Assembly: GCF_008831285.2 (NCBI RefSeq)
Contig: NC_045149.1
Coordinates: 19,237,035-19,297,034, forward strand
Origin: Nymphaea colorata
Taxonomy: Eukaryota; Streptophyta; Magnoliopsida; Nymphaeales; Nymphaeaceae
Length of the DNA stretch: 60,000 bases
Direction of reading: 5' to 3'
Position 1 is the first letter of the stretch. Each line of letters starts with the position of its first letter. Shown here piece by piece: positions 32,356 to 45,508 of this stretch. The translations under genes and the position numbers were made by a program. The notes beneath the pieces are model-generated. The model saw nothing but the letters and a program-made list of their open reading frames with translations, was not told where the DNA came from and searched no databases.

Positions 32356-35300
32356 ATGAGAGTTGCAGTGATTGGTGCGGGAGTGAGCGGCCTGGTCGCC
32401 GCTTATACCTTGGCCAAGGCCGGCGTTCATGTTGTGCTCTACGAGAAAGAAGATTACTTAGGCGGCCATGCTTGGACCGTTCATGTCAATGGCGTCGATG
32501 TGGATCTCGGATTTATGGTGTTCAATGGAGTACGACCATTGCTCTTATACCTTCTCATTCTTCATCTCAAAGAAACACATAGTTAGTTGCATCTCTTGGT
32601 ATAAACTGGTAGAGAATTGTTTAACCTAAACCCCGACGATAAGTTTCAGAAAAATTATTAATATACAATCTTATTTTGTGGGGGATCAAGCTAATGAATT
32701 TGACTTAATGTTTATGTGTTCAGGTCACGTACCCCAATATGTTGCAGCTTTTCGAGAGCCTGGGAGTTGATTTGCAGCGGAGCGAGATGTCGTTCTCGGT
32801 GAGTTTGGACGGAGGCAGAGGGTGTGAGTGGGGGAGCAGGAACGGACTCTCCAGCCTCTTTGCCCAAAAGAGAAACGCCTTCAGCCCTTCTTTCTACCGA
32901 ATGCTTGGAGAGATCCTCACATTCAAAAACGACGTCATGAGGTAATTGCCCTTCCGAATCAATGGTTCATCGTGTTCATCTTTTCAAGCTAACTAGAATC
33001 TACGGAAGAATTTACTGTGGTCACTTTATTATAAATCTATCTTCTATCTTCCGAGATCCAATTAATATTCAGGTAGAAGTTTTTCTTACTCAATCCAATA
33101 GATGTCCAATTTTGACCGACACCCAGATCTACCAAGTTGACACGATTGGAATAGTCAAGTGTGGTAGTATCCAAGTTCTATGGAACTTGCGGACGCCACT
33201 GGTCTGCTAGAATAAATAATGCATGATGTTAACAGGTTCTACTTTAATTTTGTTCGTTAGTCCATATCCCAATTATTGCAATAACGGAAAAGGAAATTAA
33301 TGACAAAGCACCACATTTTGAAAAGGTTAATCTTATATATAAGATTGTGAAAAAAGCTTGAAAAACTTATAAAATGGTTGTCAAGTAAGTGGTTTTCTTG
33401 CAACTTACTCTTTTGATGGGAAACCGAAGCTGTTAGGGAATGGGCTGAGATCTGTTTGAAAAGTGAGCGTTGTTGTCACAACAGTATTAAATCCAGTTCA
33501 ATACTTAGATCTGAGATCTCACATGCTTTAAGGGGTAGATTGTAATGCTTCATTTTAAAAAATTTAGCCTTGTATCTAATATTGTGAAAAGTCTTCAAAA
33601 ATTTATAAAGTGGGCTGTTAAATTATTGATTGTTTTGATTTTTAACCTTTTGAAAATGATCATTGAAATTTCGGTTACAAGTACACAATAACTTTACAAT
33701 AAAATTGAAGCGGTGTCCCAAAGTGTCACAATTAACCAAATAAATGTGATTTCAATGTCTAAAGACATAAATAATCAACGGTACGAAATCATGTTTTCAA
33801 TTAAAAATAAGATTCCAGAAGCCAAAATGGTTTATATCATTGATATTCTAATTACTGGGAAATCAGTTCTACCAGGTTTCAGAAAAAACGAAAAACACAG
33901 TCGATTTCCAGTCTTTCTGGACATGTTCGTCGCATTTATAAGTTGCTGGAAAAAAAGCAGACATCGTAGTTTCCTACAGTAAAGTGATGTGGTCGTGTCA
34001 ACGACTGTTTGAAGCGCGTGGAAGGGCACTGGTACTTGGCAGAAGGTGACATCTCGTAACATGATGTCATTGGCTTTTTAATTGTATTAATTCAACGTGG
34101 TGGCAACGTTGGAGTGGTTGGTTAACTCAATTAAACTCAAGCAAGCTCAAATTCAAGAGTATGCATGTTAATTTTTTTTCAAGCTAACATAAGTTCAACA
34201 TAGAAATGTTGCGGTCAGATATATTAACTATGTTAGTTTGTTATGGAATGATAAAGTAGTATTGAGCTTGAGCTCAGTTAGGTTTTAATTCACGAGCATA
34301 TATGAGTGAAGCTCGATTACGATACAATGTATCATGTCGAGTTCAAGCTCACCTTGTAAAAGTTCGATCAAGATAGAGCCAATCATACATAATATGTGAG
34401 TCGAACCGAGTCGAGTTCAAACTGACCTGGTGGCTCTAGCTCGATTCATCTCGACAGTCCTATATGACAGTGTGAAGATAAGCCCACTGCTTCTGCCAGC
34501 AAGAAAGTATGTCGCTATCAATCCCTTCGAACAGGATGAGGAGGAAATTGACAACAGCGATGGGTGCCAAGATCTGCTTGCCTTCACGTGAAACTTGACA
34601 TGTTAAAGAAAGCGAGTGGAGCACAGTAGTCCACGTGAATGCCGCGACATGTTTGAATCATCGGCGCAAGCATTCACTTTATATGTCCAGGTGCGAAAAC
34701 TTTCGAAATATTCCTAAACCTAAAAGCTAAAACAAAAAATAAAGACAAAAAAAATGATAAAAGAATAATAAAAAAAAAAAACTCTTTAGAAAGTAAAAAT
34801 GCCGTTCACATCCGCTGCGAAGTTCTAAAGTGGGGTCTGCTGCTTAAAGTGAAATTTTGGTCACATTCACTTTTGTGGGCGCATGTGGACAGGGGCCCAC
34901 TACATTTTTCAAACATTTTCACGGGGTTAAAATGAATTTTTTTAAAAATTAAGAGGCAAAATTCATTTTACAAAATTATAAGGGGGCCACGGACCCTGAC
35001 CCTGGCTCCTCCCTGAATGATGTACCGAGTCGATCAGAAATGAAGAAAAAAAAAAGGTTATGTAAATTTGAAGTGGTAATCAGATATAGTTGTCAGTTGA
35101 CATCTATACGAACCCCTTATCATGAGATCGATCTAAGATTGGAAAATGTGTAAAAGTTTGGTTTGTCACCGGGCATTGCTAGGCAGGGTTGTTAATTTTA
35201 ATTTTAAATGTCAATTCTTTATGTGCCATATCTTAACAAAACAATGGATTGGGTAGGAGTTACCTTTGAATAGTAGAATAAACCACTTCTCTTGATCTAG

Positions 35301-38300
35301 AAAGAAAAAATACTTTGATTGTGTTAATAGCCAATGGACTCGATAAGCAAAGGTCAACTCATTCATATTTTTAAAGAGGGATAGAATGAATAAGAGCTGT
35401 TCCCGGCTTGACTCATACATGCCTGCCAACATAAAATACGCATTTTATGTTTATAAGTTGCAGGTTCTACATACAACTCTATATATATATATAACTTCAT
35501 GGACTGCACATGCAATATTCATGTCAATCTGGGCTCTCTTCTCTGCAGCTACGTTGAGGAGCACGAGAACAACCCTGACCTTGACCGCAACGAGACGCTT
35601 GGGCAGTTCATCAAATCCCGGGGCTACTCCAATGCATTTCGGGACCATTACCTGGTGAGTCATTCCCTCCATTTCTGAATCTCTTCAACCTGCACAGGCA
35701 GCATCAAGTTAACGAAGAAGATGTGTTTGACCTGCAGATACCAATGTGTGCGTCAATTTGGTCGTGCTCTTCCGAAGGAATGCTCAGTTGTTCTGCTTAC
35801 TGCGTGCTCTCGTTCTGCCGGAACCATCACCTCCTTCAGGTGCCGATAACCCCTCACCGATGCCTTTCTCAGTAAATCATGGTTCTTTCTAAAATTTGGT
35901 CGCAACAGAATGAAACCGGCACGATTGCCGGGAAGGTCGTAAATGAGTCGGATTATGTTAGCCGTCGAAGCATGTTCAGTATTAAAAAAAAATCTCGATC
36001 CCCTTAGCAACCATTGTCATGTAGATTTTTAAGAGGACCCTCGTATTCTTGGCGGCCTATGCAACCGCCCACACCAAGTCCGTTTAAAGGGGACCTGACA
36101 TCTCCCGTCCCGCCAAAATAGGTGTCCTGAACGACACTCGTTCTACCCCACGGAGTTTAATTTGGTGAGGGAACCAGTTTAATTTGGTGAGAGGAACCCG
36201 TCTTCTCTTTCCTCTGAGGGATACCCGTGCACAGTCTGGCGCCCTCTCTAGCCCTTTCAAGTTTCAACTGATCGATCCTCTCCATGCAATCAAGAAAAGG
36301 GTAGGTAGCCGTTTTCCTTCTCTTCTCCGACACTCTCTATTCCCATTTTTCCTCTAACCGGCGTCCAGCGAAGCGCGGTTTGCTGGTGCGAGACCTTAGT
36401 AAAGGATGGCACTCAATCTTCAGACTCCTGACGGGGAAGATAGGATTCGAACTATCGTTGTTGAACAGGAAAGGGAAGGGGGAGTGGATGTCTGTTCTTT
36501 TCATCTGGGCAGGATCATGATGATTGTCAGATTGTGCATTGGCTTTGGAAAGAACTAACCAGTGGCTGCTGGCGTCGAGAGAAAGAGGGAGGTCTCTGCT
36601 TGACGATGGCAAAAGAAAATGAAGGATTATCCGAACACACGAGGAGTTTGCATTTTTCTTGTGAGAAACGGTCGAAGGATTCGGTTTTCAGAATCGTCGG
36701 TCGGTGAGAGTGATCGTCTTCGCCTCGTTTTGATGATAAATATTCTCTTCTTTGAAGAGCTTTAATCTCATTGAATGATCGCCATCATGATTGAGCTAGA
36801 AATTGTTGCTCACCTCTTCATGCTCTTGCATAGTTTTCCTTGTTGTTGGCCTTATTTAGAGACGATGTATCTCAAAGAAGGTCTGCCTATCATGTTCCAG
36901 GTCTTTGGGCGGCCACAGTGGCTCACCGTGAAGGATCGCTCGCATTCGTATGTTAATAAGGTTTGCAAGTTTTCAGATGTACCGTAAACCAGGAAACTGA
37001 TGTTTCATCTCGCGAACATTAACCGTATCACGTTTGGTCCTTTGAACAATAACAGATAAGAGCAGAATTGGAGAAACGGGGTTGTCAGATAAGAACGGGC
37101 TGTGCTGTGAAATCTGTTTCGACAAGTTCTAGAGGTAACAAGTTTTCTTCTTGAAGGGCTCCGTAGCTATGTGAAGGTGCAAATTAATCTCGTGTCAGAT
37201 GATAATGTTCGATGCCAGTTTCACTAGCCTTGAACTTTTTTGAATCTTAACATTACATTGACGATGCTCTTCCCTTCTCTAAGACGTAATATATAAAAAA
37301 CTAAGAATAAAATAAGCAGAAAATATAAGTGCGCCCATATATGAGAGGACTGAATCTACTTTGACTTGTCTTCATTTTCATAAACCTACGCCAAGATAAT
37401 AAGAATAAGAGAAAGTACTGAGCAGTCAACAAATGTATTTACACTTTCTACCGTTGTCTTCCACTTGTTACTATTGTGTTGTTAATTTTGGTATTTATTA
37501 ATTTTAACATTTCTGCTTCGTCATTGTTGTGGCCCATTAAGAGGAAGATTTTGCATTACATGCGAAACACTGGGTAGTTTTATTGTTAAGCCTTTCGAAA
37601 TGAGATAAAGAAAAGATGCAAAAACAACGTGCACAGGCTTTATCGTATAAATTTGCAGGATGCTCCGTAGTGACAGAAACTGCTATGAGCGATACATATG
37701 ATGGATGCATAATGGCTGTCCACGCGCCTGATGCTCTAAAAATACTGGGAGATGGTGCTACATTTGACGAGGCGAGAGTTCTTGGTGCTTTTCAGTATGC
37801 TTATAGGTATTCCCCAAATATTTTTTTGCTCTATCGACATTTTTCCTTTTTTCAGATCTATGTTTTATAATGTGAGTACAGAAAATGACGTACATGAAAT
37901 CACTGTTGTGAAAATCAGTCTGAATTGGCCACTTCGAATTGATTGGCAGTAATTCGATCACATTCACCTTAGTATACAGGGGAGCTTCGAGAAATCAGCC
38001 GGTTTTATGTTAGATTGGCTGAATTAGCATCGGATTGGATAATTCCCTTTCAATCGGCCAAGTCTAACCATTGATATTTCTTAAACTATATTGTTACTAC
38101 TTTTGAAGTTCAAACTTTTGCTTATTTATTTATCTACTGAAATTTAAATTCTTATTGATTTTAATTTTTTTATCACTTTCTTTTTATTTGTTAGGATTTT
38201 CTTGAGCTTTTTCTATTGTTTCTGGTTAGCTGAAGCAAGCAATTCTCCTTTTAAGAAGCAGTAGCTTTTTCTGCAAAGTGTGCTGCTCTGCTCTACAGTT

Positions 38301-40958
38301 TCTTCTTTCTTCATATTCAGTTGGAAACTCTTTGTCTGATATGCAGTTTCAACTAATGATTGATTTATCTGGTTTTAATTGCAGTGATATATATCTTCAT
38401 CATGATCATAGCTTAATGCCCAAAAACCCAGCAGCCTGGAGTGCCTGGAACTTTCTTGGGGCTAAAGGGGACAGAATTTGCGTGACATACTGGCTCAATG
38501 TGCTTCAGGTTTATAATGTTGTTGCCTAGTTGCTCTTCCAATTCTCCTTCATATGTTCATGAATGTGAAAATCTCTCTCTCTCTCTCTACTCCATCTCAG
38601 TGCACTTGCACAGACATGAGGGCACCTGTAATCTCTTTATTATCAACTTGGCAGAGCAATTAGGGTGGGTACATTTTGTTATCTTATAGGTTCAAGTAAG
38701 TTTAGCATTCAAAACGTATTTAAGTGATAGGTGTCGAAGACACCTTTTTGGAGTTAATATTAGACCATAAGTAGGTGTAATTAAGCAGTCAGACAAGCAA
38801 ATCAAACATGAGAAAAACATTCAGAAATTGCAATCCGTACATGTAGAGATATGAGAACATGGAAATTAGAGAACATACTAGTCATGTCCACTCAGGATAT
38901 GCCAAAATGAATATTTTACTAAGAACACCTAAAATTTAGTGAAATGGAATAAATATTCTTAAGTTTCAAGAAATCCATTTAACAATCTATTTTATTCAAC
39001 GTATACCTTATTCCAGGTAGCTAAGCACGCAATATTCAAACATGAGCTTGTCAGACCTTCAAATGATAAGCATGTTTCTGTGAAATAATTACGTGAAAAT
39101 ACATGGAAAAGTTGTTTAGCAGTTCTAAAATGTGATTATGCTCACTGATGTCCATAACTTTGTGAGAGAGGGAGAGACGTTGAGAATGTTGTTTGTATTT
39201 GTATGCACATATTCTTCTCATAAAACGTATTGTTGCTAACAAAAACTATGATAATGTTTATACACACGACGGGCATGTATGTGCACAAGCACAATGCACA
39301 AAAGATTAAACAGAATACTGATAATAAAAGTTGTTTGACTTTGTAAGTATAGTTCTTGCTTCCTCTGTATTGCTGTTTCTGTATGAAGGCGGTTTGGTCA
39401 TTGTGTCAATACACAAGGTACCTTTTGGGCTGGTCCAATCTTCCTTTAGTGTACATATATGGGGCTCTTTCCCCCATTTTATGGATGCTGTTTCTGAGTA
39501 TTTCATGTAGGAAAAATTCTTCTTTATTTTTTTTTTCTTTAAAATGATCTTGTGCTCCTGCAGGGTATCTTGTGGTTACCTTTATTTCTCATTGAAGCAC
39601 TTTATTCTTTTCTAGTACAGATTTTCTGCTCTTGTATTATGTTTATTATTTGGTTCTCTTAAAACAAATGTCTCGTTTTCTGCTCTTTTGTTTTCCTGTT
39701 TCTGTTTCCCAAGGCGTTAGTCCAGTACCTTTATGTCGACAAGCATGCTTTCAATCCTAGAAGCTTCTCTATTTTACATCAGAGGATCTTAAAACAGTTA
39801 TTTTTCCATCGATTTTCCTTTCCTAATGTCTTTCAAATGGCAATAGCAACTATTTGATTCTTGGTTAAAATTCATGGAATTGCAGAGTTTGGAGACAAGT
39901 TTGCATTTTTTTGTAACTTTGAATCCACCCCATTTGCCTGACAATATCGTTTTGAAATGGTCGACAAGTCATCCACTTCCAACAGTTGCTTCTGTGAAGG
40001 CATCACTTGAATTAAGTAAAATTCAAGGAGAGAGAGGAATCTGGTTCTGTGGAGCATATCAAGGTTGGTTGCAGCTTCTTCTTATAATCAGTTCCCTTCT
40101 TTTAGAATCTTGATATTTTATGTATACTTTTGGAGAAATGCCCCTTTAATTTGACCTATTGATTCAGTTTTATTCGTTTCTTTGATAGAAAAGGAAATGT
40201 TTTATATCAGAAAATGGTATAAGAGAACTGGCAGTTCAACTCCAGTATACTTTACATGCAAGCTTTTGGCATGCAGTTGCTTTACAGTTTATTTAGATGT
40301 TCCACTATTCTGTCCTTTGTGCTTGCTCTGTTGCTTTTGGTCTTACAACTTCTCTTGAAAGAGTCAACTCCTATTTACACATTCTGCTCTGCAGGATATG
40401 GTTTCCACGAGGATGGATTGAAGGTAAATATTGTTGCTTACAAATCTCCATTCATTTTGGATTGGTAATGTACCATACAATCGCTGAAAATGGTTAAGCT
40501 GTTCCTTTCTGTAATTGACTATTGAAGTTGGATTGTGAAATACAGCATATAGTTTTTGATGGCTGTACTTTGTCTATTTTTCATGGACAAATTCACATAG
40601 AAAATTTCACCTTGTCTCTTATCTAACTGATTCAGTGCCTTTTTAGTTCCTTGATATTCATGTTGTTTCTTCTGATAGGGTGGAATGGTTGCAGCACAGG
40701 ATTTACTGGGCTCTAGATGTGTCCTTTTAGATAATAGAAAATGTATGACACCTTCCCTGATGGAGAGTGGAGCCCGTCTTATTGTCACTAGATTCCTGAA
40801 AAGTTATATCACAACAGGTTACTTTAGGCAAGTTTCCTCTGGGATATTCATTCATTTGTGTTATGCCCCTATCTCTTTGATCCCTAAGTATCAATTTCAT
40901 CTTGTTTACTTATTTGTTTGCTGATTTCATTTCTTACAGTATCTATGATATATACATA

Positions 40959-41020
<62 letters not shown>

Positions 41021-44000
41021 GAGGTGGCTTTAAAATTTCTTAAAAGTTATGTGGAAGGATGTTATTGACTTTTTTATGGGGATTAGGTCTTCTTTTCCTT
41101 TATTTATGTGCTTATGGACAATCATTTTAAGAGGGAAATATTCGAAAGTGAAAAAAAAGGAAAAAGGAAAAGGAAGAAGGAAATGGGCCTGAAATCTGGC
41201 TATGGTTCCAAGCTGAAGATACTGAAGGAAATGGGCCTGAAATCTGTCTATGGGCTGTTACTTTTTATTAAACTTTGTTTTGGGATGCCTGCAGTTTTCT
41301 AGAGGAAGGTGGCACGTTATTTGAATTTGAAGGGACCAATGATAAAGATGATCTCAAGTCTGTGATGAAAATTCACTCTCCTTCATTTTATTGGAAGGTA
41401 TGTTCGAATTGTAACCTTTTATTTTCATAAAACAAACATTTATTTGATACTTCATTTTCAGATCTTCCTTGTGTGCTAGCAACATTTTTTATATTAGTCT
41501 TCTTTTGTCCTTTTCTATAATACTTTTGACAGGTTGCTACAGAGGCTGATCTTGGGCTTGCTGATGCATACATAAATGGTGATATATCTTTTGTTGACAA
41601 GGAAGAGGGCCTTCTAAACCTCTTTTTGGTGACTACTGCTTTCTCTACGATACATTTAGTGCCACAACTATAGCCTATTTTTGTTTTTTTGTTTTATTTT
41701 TGTTTTTTGTAATATTAACTTAGGTACTTTTCTTGTCTTGTTTGTTTGCATAGATACTCATTGATGGAAGGGATAAACATAACCATTATGCAAATTGCAT
41801 GAATAAAGGGTAACTTCTTCTTAATGCTGCTTATCTCTTTCCTGTGTGATCGGATTGCAGACTGGAGTCATGCCAAGAGCCTTTTAACAGACAGAAATGC
41901 TTGATCCAGGGGTTGGTGGAAACCAATAATGTTGACTGCAGGATTGGCATCTGCAAAGTTTTTCTTTCAGCATCTTTCCCGGCAGAATACAATCACACAA
42001 GCCCGTCGAAACATCTCCCGCCACTATGATCTTGTCAGTTATATGAAGCAAGATTGTCCTATATTTTTTTTTTCTTATTGCTGTTAAAGATTTTATTCCC
42101 ATTCTGCAAAAGTTCATTCATTAAAGGTCCTAATAACAGTGTTTTTTCATTGCCGTCTGCATTCCGTTGCATCACTTATTATCACTTACTTTCACTGGTC
42201 CATTTCATCTATCTGACTGCATGATATGCATGTCTCTCAATAATTGTCTCAATTGGGTCCAGAAGTTGTTTGTGTTGTCTCATCTCTCAAATGTGATGGC
42301 TTATCATAACCTACTGTTTCGCTAAGACACATATACTAGTCATTTGGTCATCCAAGTAGTCTTTGAGTTGGTGCATGCTCTTTCCCTGATTGGAAGTTGA
42401 CACCTTGTATTTTTTGTTCTAGAGCAATGATCTTTTTTCGCTGTTCTTGGATGACACTATGACGTATTCTTGTGCAATTTTCAAGGTTTGTATGCTTTCA
42501 TCATCCTTAACTTGAAGCATTGAATCAATGTATCTGCCTGTATATGTGCAAACGATGGTTTACATTGTGTTGAAACTTTTCTTCTAAAATTCGATTCAGG
42601 GTTTGTAATTTTCTATACTACTTTCTAATCATGTGGCAGGAAGAGAATGAAGATCTCAGACTTGCACAGATGAGAAAAGTGTCCCTTTTGATTGAAAAGG
42701 TAAAGTATTTTGCTAAGAGGTCTTGTAATCTGAGCTTCTTTTAGTATTTCTAGTTATTGTTGATTTTCAGGCAAGGATTACCAATAAGCATGAAGTTCTA
42801 GAGATTGGCTGTGGTTGGGGAACCCTCGCGCTAGAGGTTGTTAGACAAACAGGATGTAGATATACTGGAATCACGTTATCAGAAGAGCAGCTAAAATATG
42901 CCCAACAAAGGGTCAAAGAAGCTTGTCTTGAAGTAGGCCTTCAATCTTGATCTTCATGTTGTTAAATTTTCATTTACTCATATTCCTGGATATTGATTAA
43001 TTTAATTGTACTCAAGATTGAAAATAAAAGAACTTGCAACAGGGAATCAGAGGGAATAAAAGAAACCGTCAGGGTCGGAGAGAACCAAACGAAATAAAGG
43101 ACCAATACAACAGCCACAACACCTGATGCTACAAAAATTCATAAAAAAGAATGTGAAGAGCCATTTTTAACATTGACTGAAAGTTGGCTTTCCAAATCAA
43201 CATAGAAAACACAGAGTTTATTATAAAATTTATTTCACGGTTCTCCCACCTACAAGACACGGATACAAATTCAATTTATAGGGGAGCGGTGTTCCGTTAT
43301 TAACTTTTAATTTGTATTGACAGGACAAAATTAAGTTTCTGCTATGCGATTACCGCCAGCTGCCAAAGTTGCAGAAGTACGATAGGATAATATCTTGGTA
43401 AGTCATTGTTTGCTCTAGAAACTGGATTCCCAAAACGATCTTGTTATAATGTGGTTCATTTTTTCCTATTTGGACAGTGAGATGCTAGAAGCTGTTGGAC
43501 ATGAATACATGGAGGAATTCTTTGCATGCTGCGACTCTGTTTTGGCCGAAGATGGAATTTTTGTTCTTCAGGTTTTATAAATTCCTCTGCATTATTATTC
43601 TTTGACTTTCTTTCTAATGTTCGTATTAGACTAAGCCTTTCAAGCACAAACGCTTACATCAGTTAAGGGACTAAGCGTCCGCCTAGTTGGGGCCTGAGAT
43701 CTCTGCTTCTAAATTGTTATTTGAATGTTTTAAAATTTAGAAGTGGTTCTCAATTATTTACGTGGTCTTTTCTATCCATTTTTGAACTTTCAAGTTAATA
43801 AGTACTATTTTATTTTAATTTTGGAAAAGTTTGTAAAATTGCCCAAGTTGTGATGGACTAATGAAACACTCTTTTAAGTTTTGTTATTCAATCCAAATTT
43901 AAGCATGTCATTATTCAATCAATACTTGAGCATGTTTTGTATGAGGTTGTGCAGCCTTTTTCTTCACTTCTTATGAGTTCTAATAGGCAGTCTAACCTTC

Positions 44001-45421
44001 CTAAGCATTATATAGGCCTTCTGATTTAGGATTTAGGAATTGCACCTAGGCAGTGGGTTGTGCTTTTGATTGAACGCTTTTATTGTCAGTGCTTGGAACA
44101 TGTGGTATTTGCATCTTGATGCGTGTGTGTGTTATGCATACGAATGCATAGATGGGTGTTGGATAATGATGGCCTGGGCTCTGATCACGTCCATACTCTG
44201 CAGGTCTTTTCTTTATCGTTACATGATAATTTGAAATTTATTTTCCTCAGAATCTGGCTTCAGATCTAATCGCTTATCTCTTTCGTAAAGTAAGAAAGAA
44301 GCAAACACAACGTCATGTTGCGGTTAGGTAAAACCTTTCTTCATTAATATTTAGCCCGATCCTTGATGTCATCATGCTATGCCTAAGCGTGTCAACCTGA
44401 GCAAACCTGAACCTGTTTTAACTCTTGAAAGATGCAGATATAACTAAGGTCCTTTTACTTTTCCCTGAAGGAACATTGTTAGCCTATTAAGTGACTGAGG
44501 TCGATCATTTGTTGTCTCAGTTTATATCAATTCCAGATCAGCGTTATAATGAATATCGAAGAAGCTCTGACTTTATAAAGGAATACATCTTCCCTGGTGG
44601 ATTGCTTCCTTCCTTGAACAGAGTAACATCAGCAATGACCACTGCTTCAAGGCTTTGGTATGATTACCACGTACTTGCTTTTTTCTTCTTCCTCCTCCTC
44701 ATCATACTCTATTTATCTCCTTGTGTGCATTTCATCTCGTCTAAGTCAAAAAATTTGATAAAATCCAGTATTGAGCATGTGGAGAATATCGGCATCCACT
44801 ACTACCAGACTTTACTCCAGTGGAGAAGGAATTTTATGGCAAACAAAAGGTACAGTATTTTATTTTATTTCATGCAAGGCAAATCACACTTCCTAGTTAG
44901 TAACCTCAAAAGTGCCGACTCCCTGTGTTCCAGCAAAATTCTGATTTTGGGATTCGATGAGAAGTTCATCCGCACTTGGGACTATTACTTTGTGTACTGT
45001 GCAGCCGGATTTAGATCGCGAACACTTGGTAATTATCAGGTGAGAAATTTCCCTTCATCTACGACACATTTTGCGTCAAGAAAACTCCCATTAAGACATT
45101 ACAAGGGAACCAAGCAAGTAAAAGTACTCGGGTTCTGGCTTCCACCTCTGACATCAGTGTTCATACTGGAAGCCCACATCGTCCATAGAAACCACTTAAG
45201 GAATGATGAAATACTATGTCAAAGGTCTAAATGCAATTTTGATCCAATGCAGTGTGTCGTGATGACTATCGTCCATATAACATTTGCTACTTATTCAAGT
45301 TGTCACTAGGAATGGAAGTACTAACATGACGTTTTTGGTGTAGATCGTCCTCTCTCGGCCTGGTAACCTGAGTGCCTTCAATAATCCTTACGAGGGCATC
45401 CCATCAGCTTTGGCTACGTGA
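32356..45421 (+). CDS. cyclopropane-fatty-acid synthase (FAD oxidase-methyltransferase fusion)
   Basis: 24 coding exons: 32356-32529, 32724-32941, 35549-35654, 35738-35839, 36901-36960, 37056-37134, 37659-37806, 38385-38508, 39886-40063, 40395-40423, 40679-40827, 41295-41397, 41533-41628, 41754-41809, 41910-42033, 42423-42485, 42640-42699, 42771-42932, 43324-43397, 43478-43571, 44521-44657, 44769-44849, 44934-45039, 45344-45421. Phases agree throughout: 2601 bases, 866 residues, close to plant family length. The N-terminus has the dinucleotide motif GAGVSG (residues 7-12) and is amine-oxidase-like. The C-terminal third is the SAM-dependent synthase, with [10 protein letters not shown] (631-640), [10 protein letters not shown] (702-711) and [12 protein letters not shown] (821-832). 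Family role: transfer of a methylene group from SAM to an unsaturated acyl chain of a phospholipid. Intron 11 has a GC donor. Substrate and activity are inferred from family. Confidence 0.93.
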
Positions 45422-45508
45422 GATGGATTGCTTTTGGGTGCCAAAACGTGCAAGTTCCCAATTGACGTCCCCCGTCTTTTGTCGCCTGCAGTTAAGCCCG
45501 TCAATAAT
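34118..45508 (+). repeat. duplicated CPS block, copy 2
   Basis: Partner of 3878-20391. It runs from within intron 2 of the intact gene to about 85 bases past the stop. It lacks the copia element and the intron 7 segment, and carries its own differences: a longer TG/AG repeat, a 40-base tandem duplication near 41176-41250 and a shorter intron 11. Confidence 0.9.
40961..41020 (+). repeat. (TG)17(AG)13 microsatellite, copy 2
   Basis: TG repeat to 40994, then AG repeat to 41020, in intron 11 of the intact CPS gene. Expanded relative to copy 1. Confidence 0.92.
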
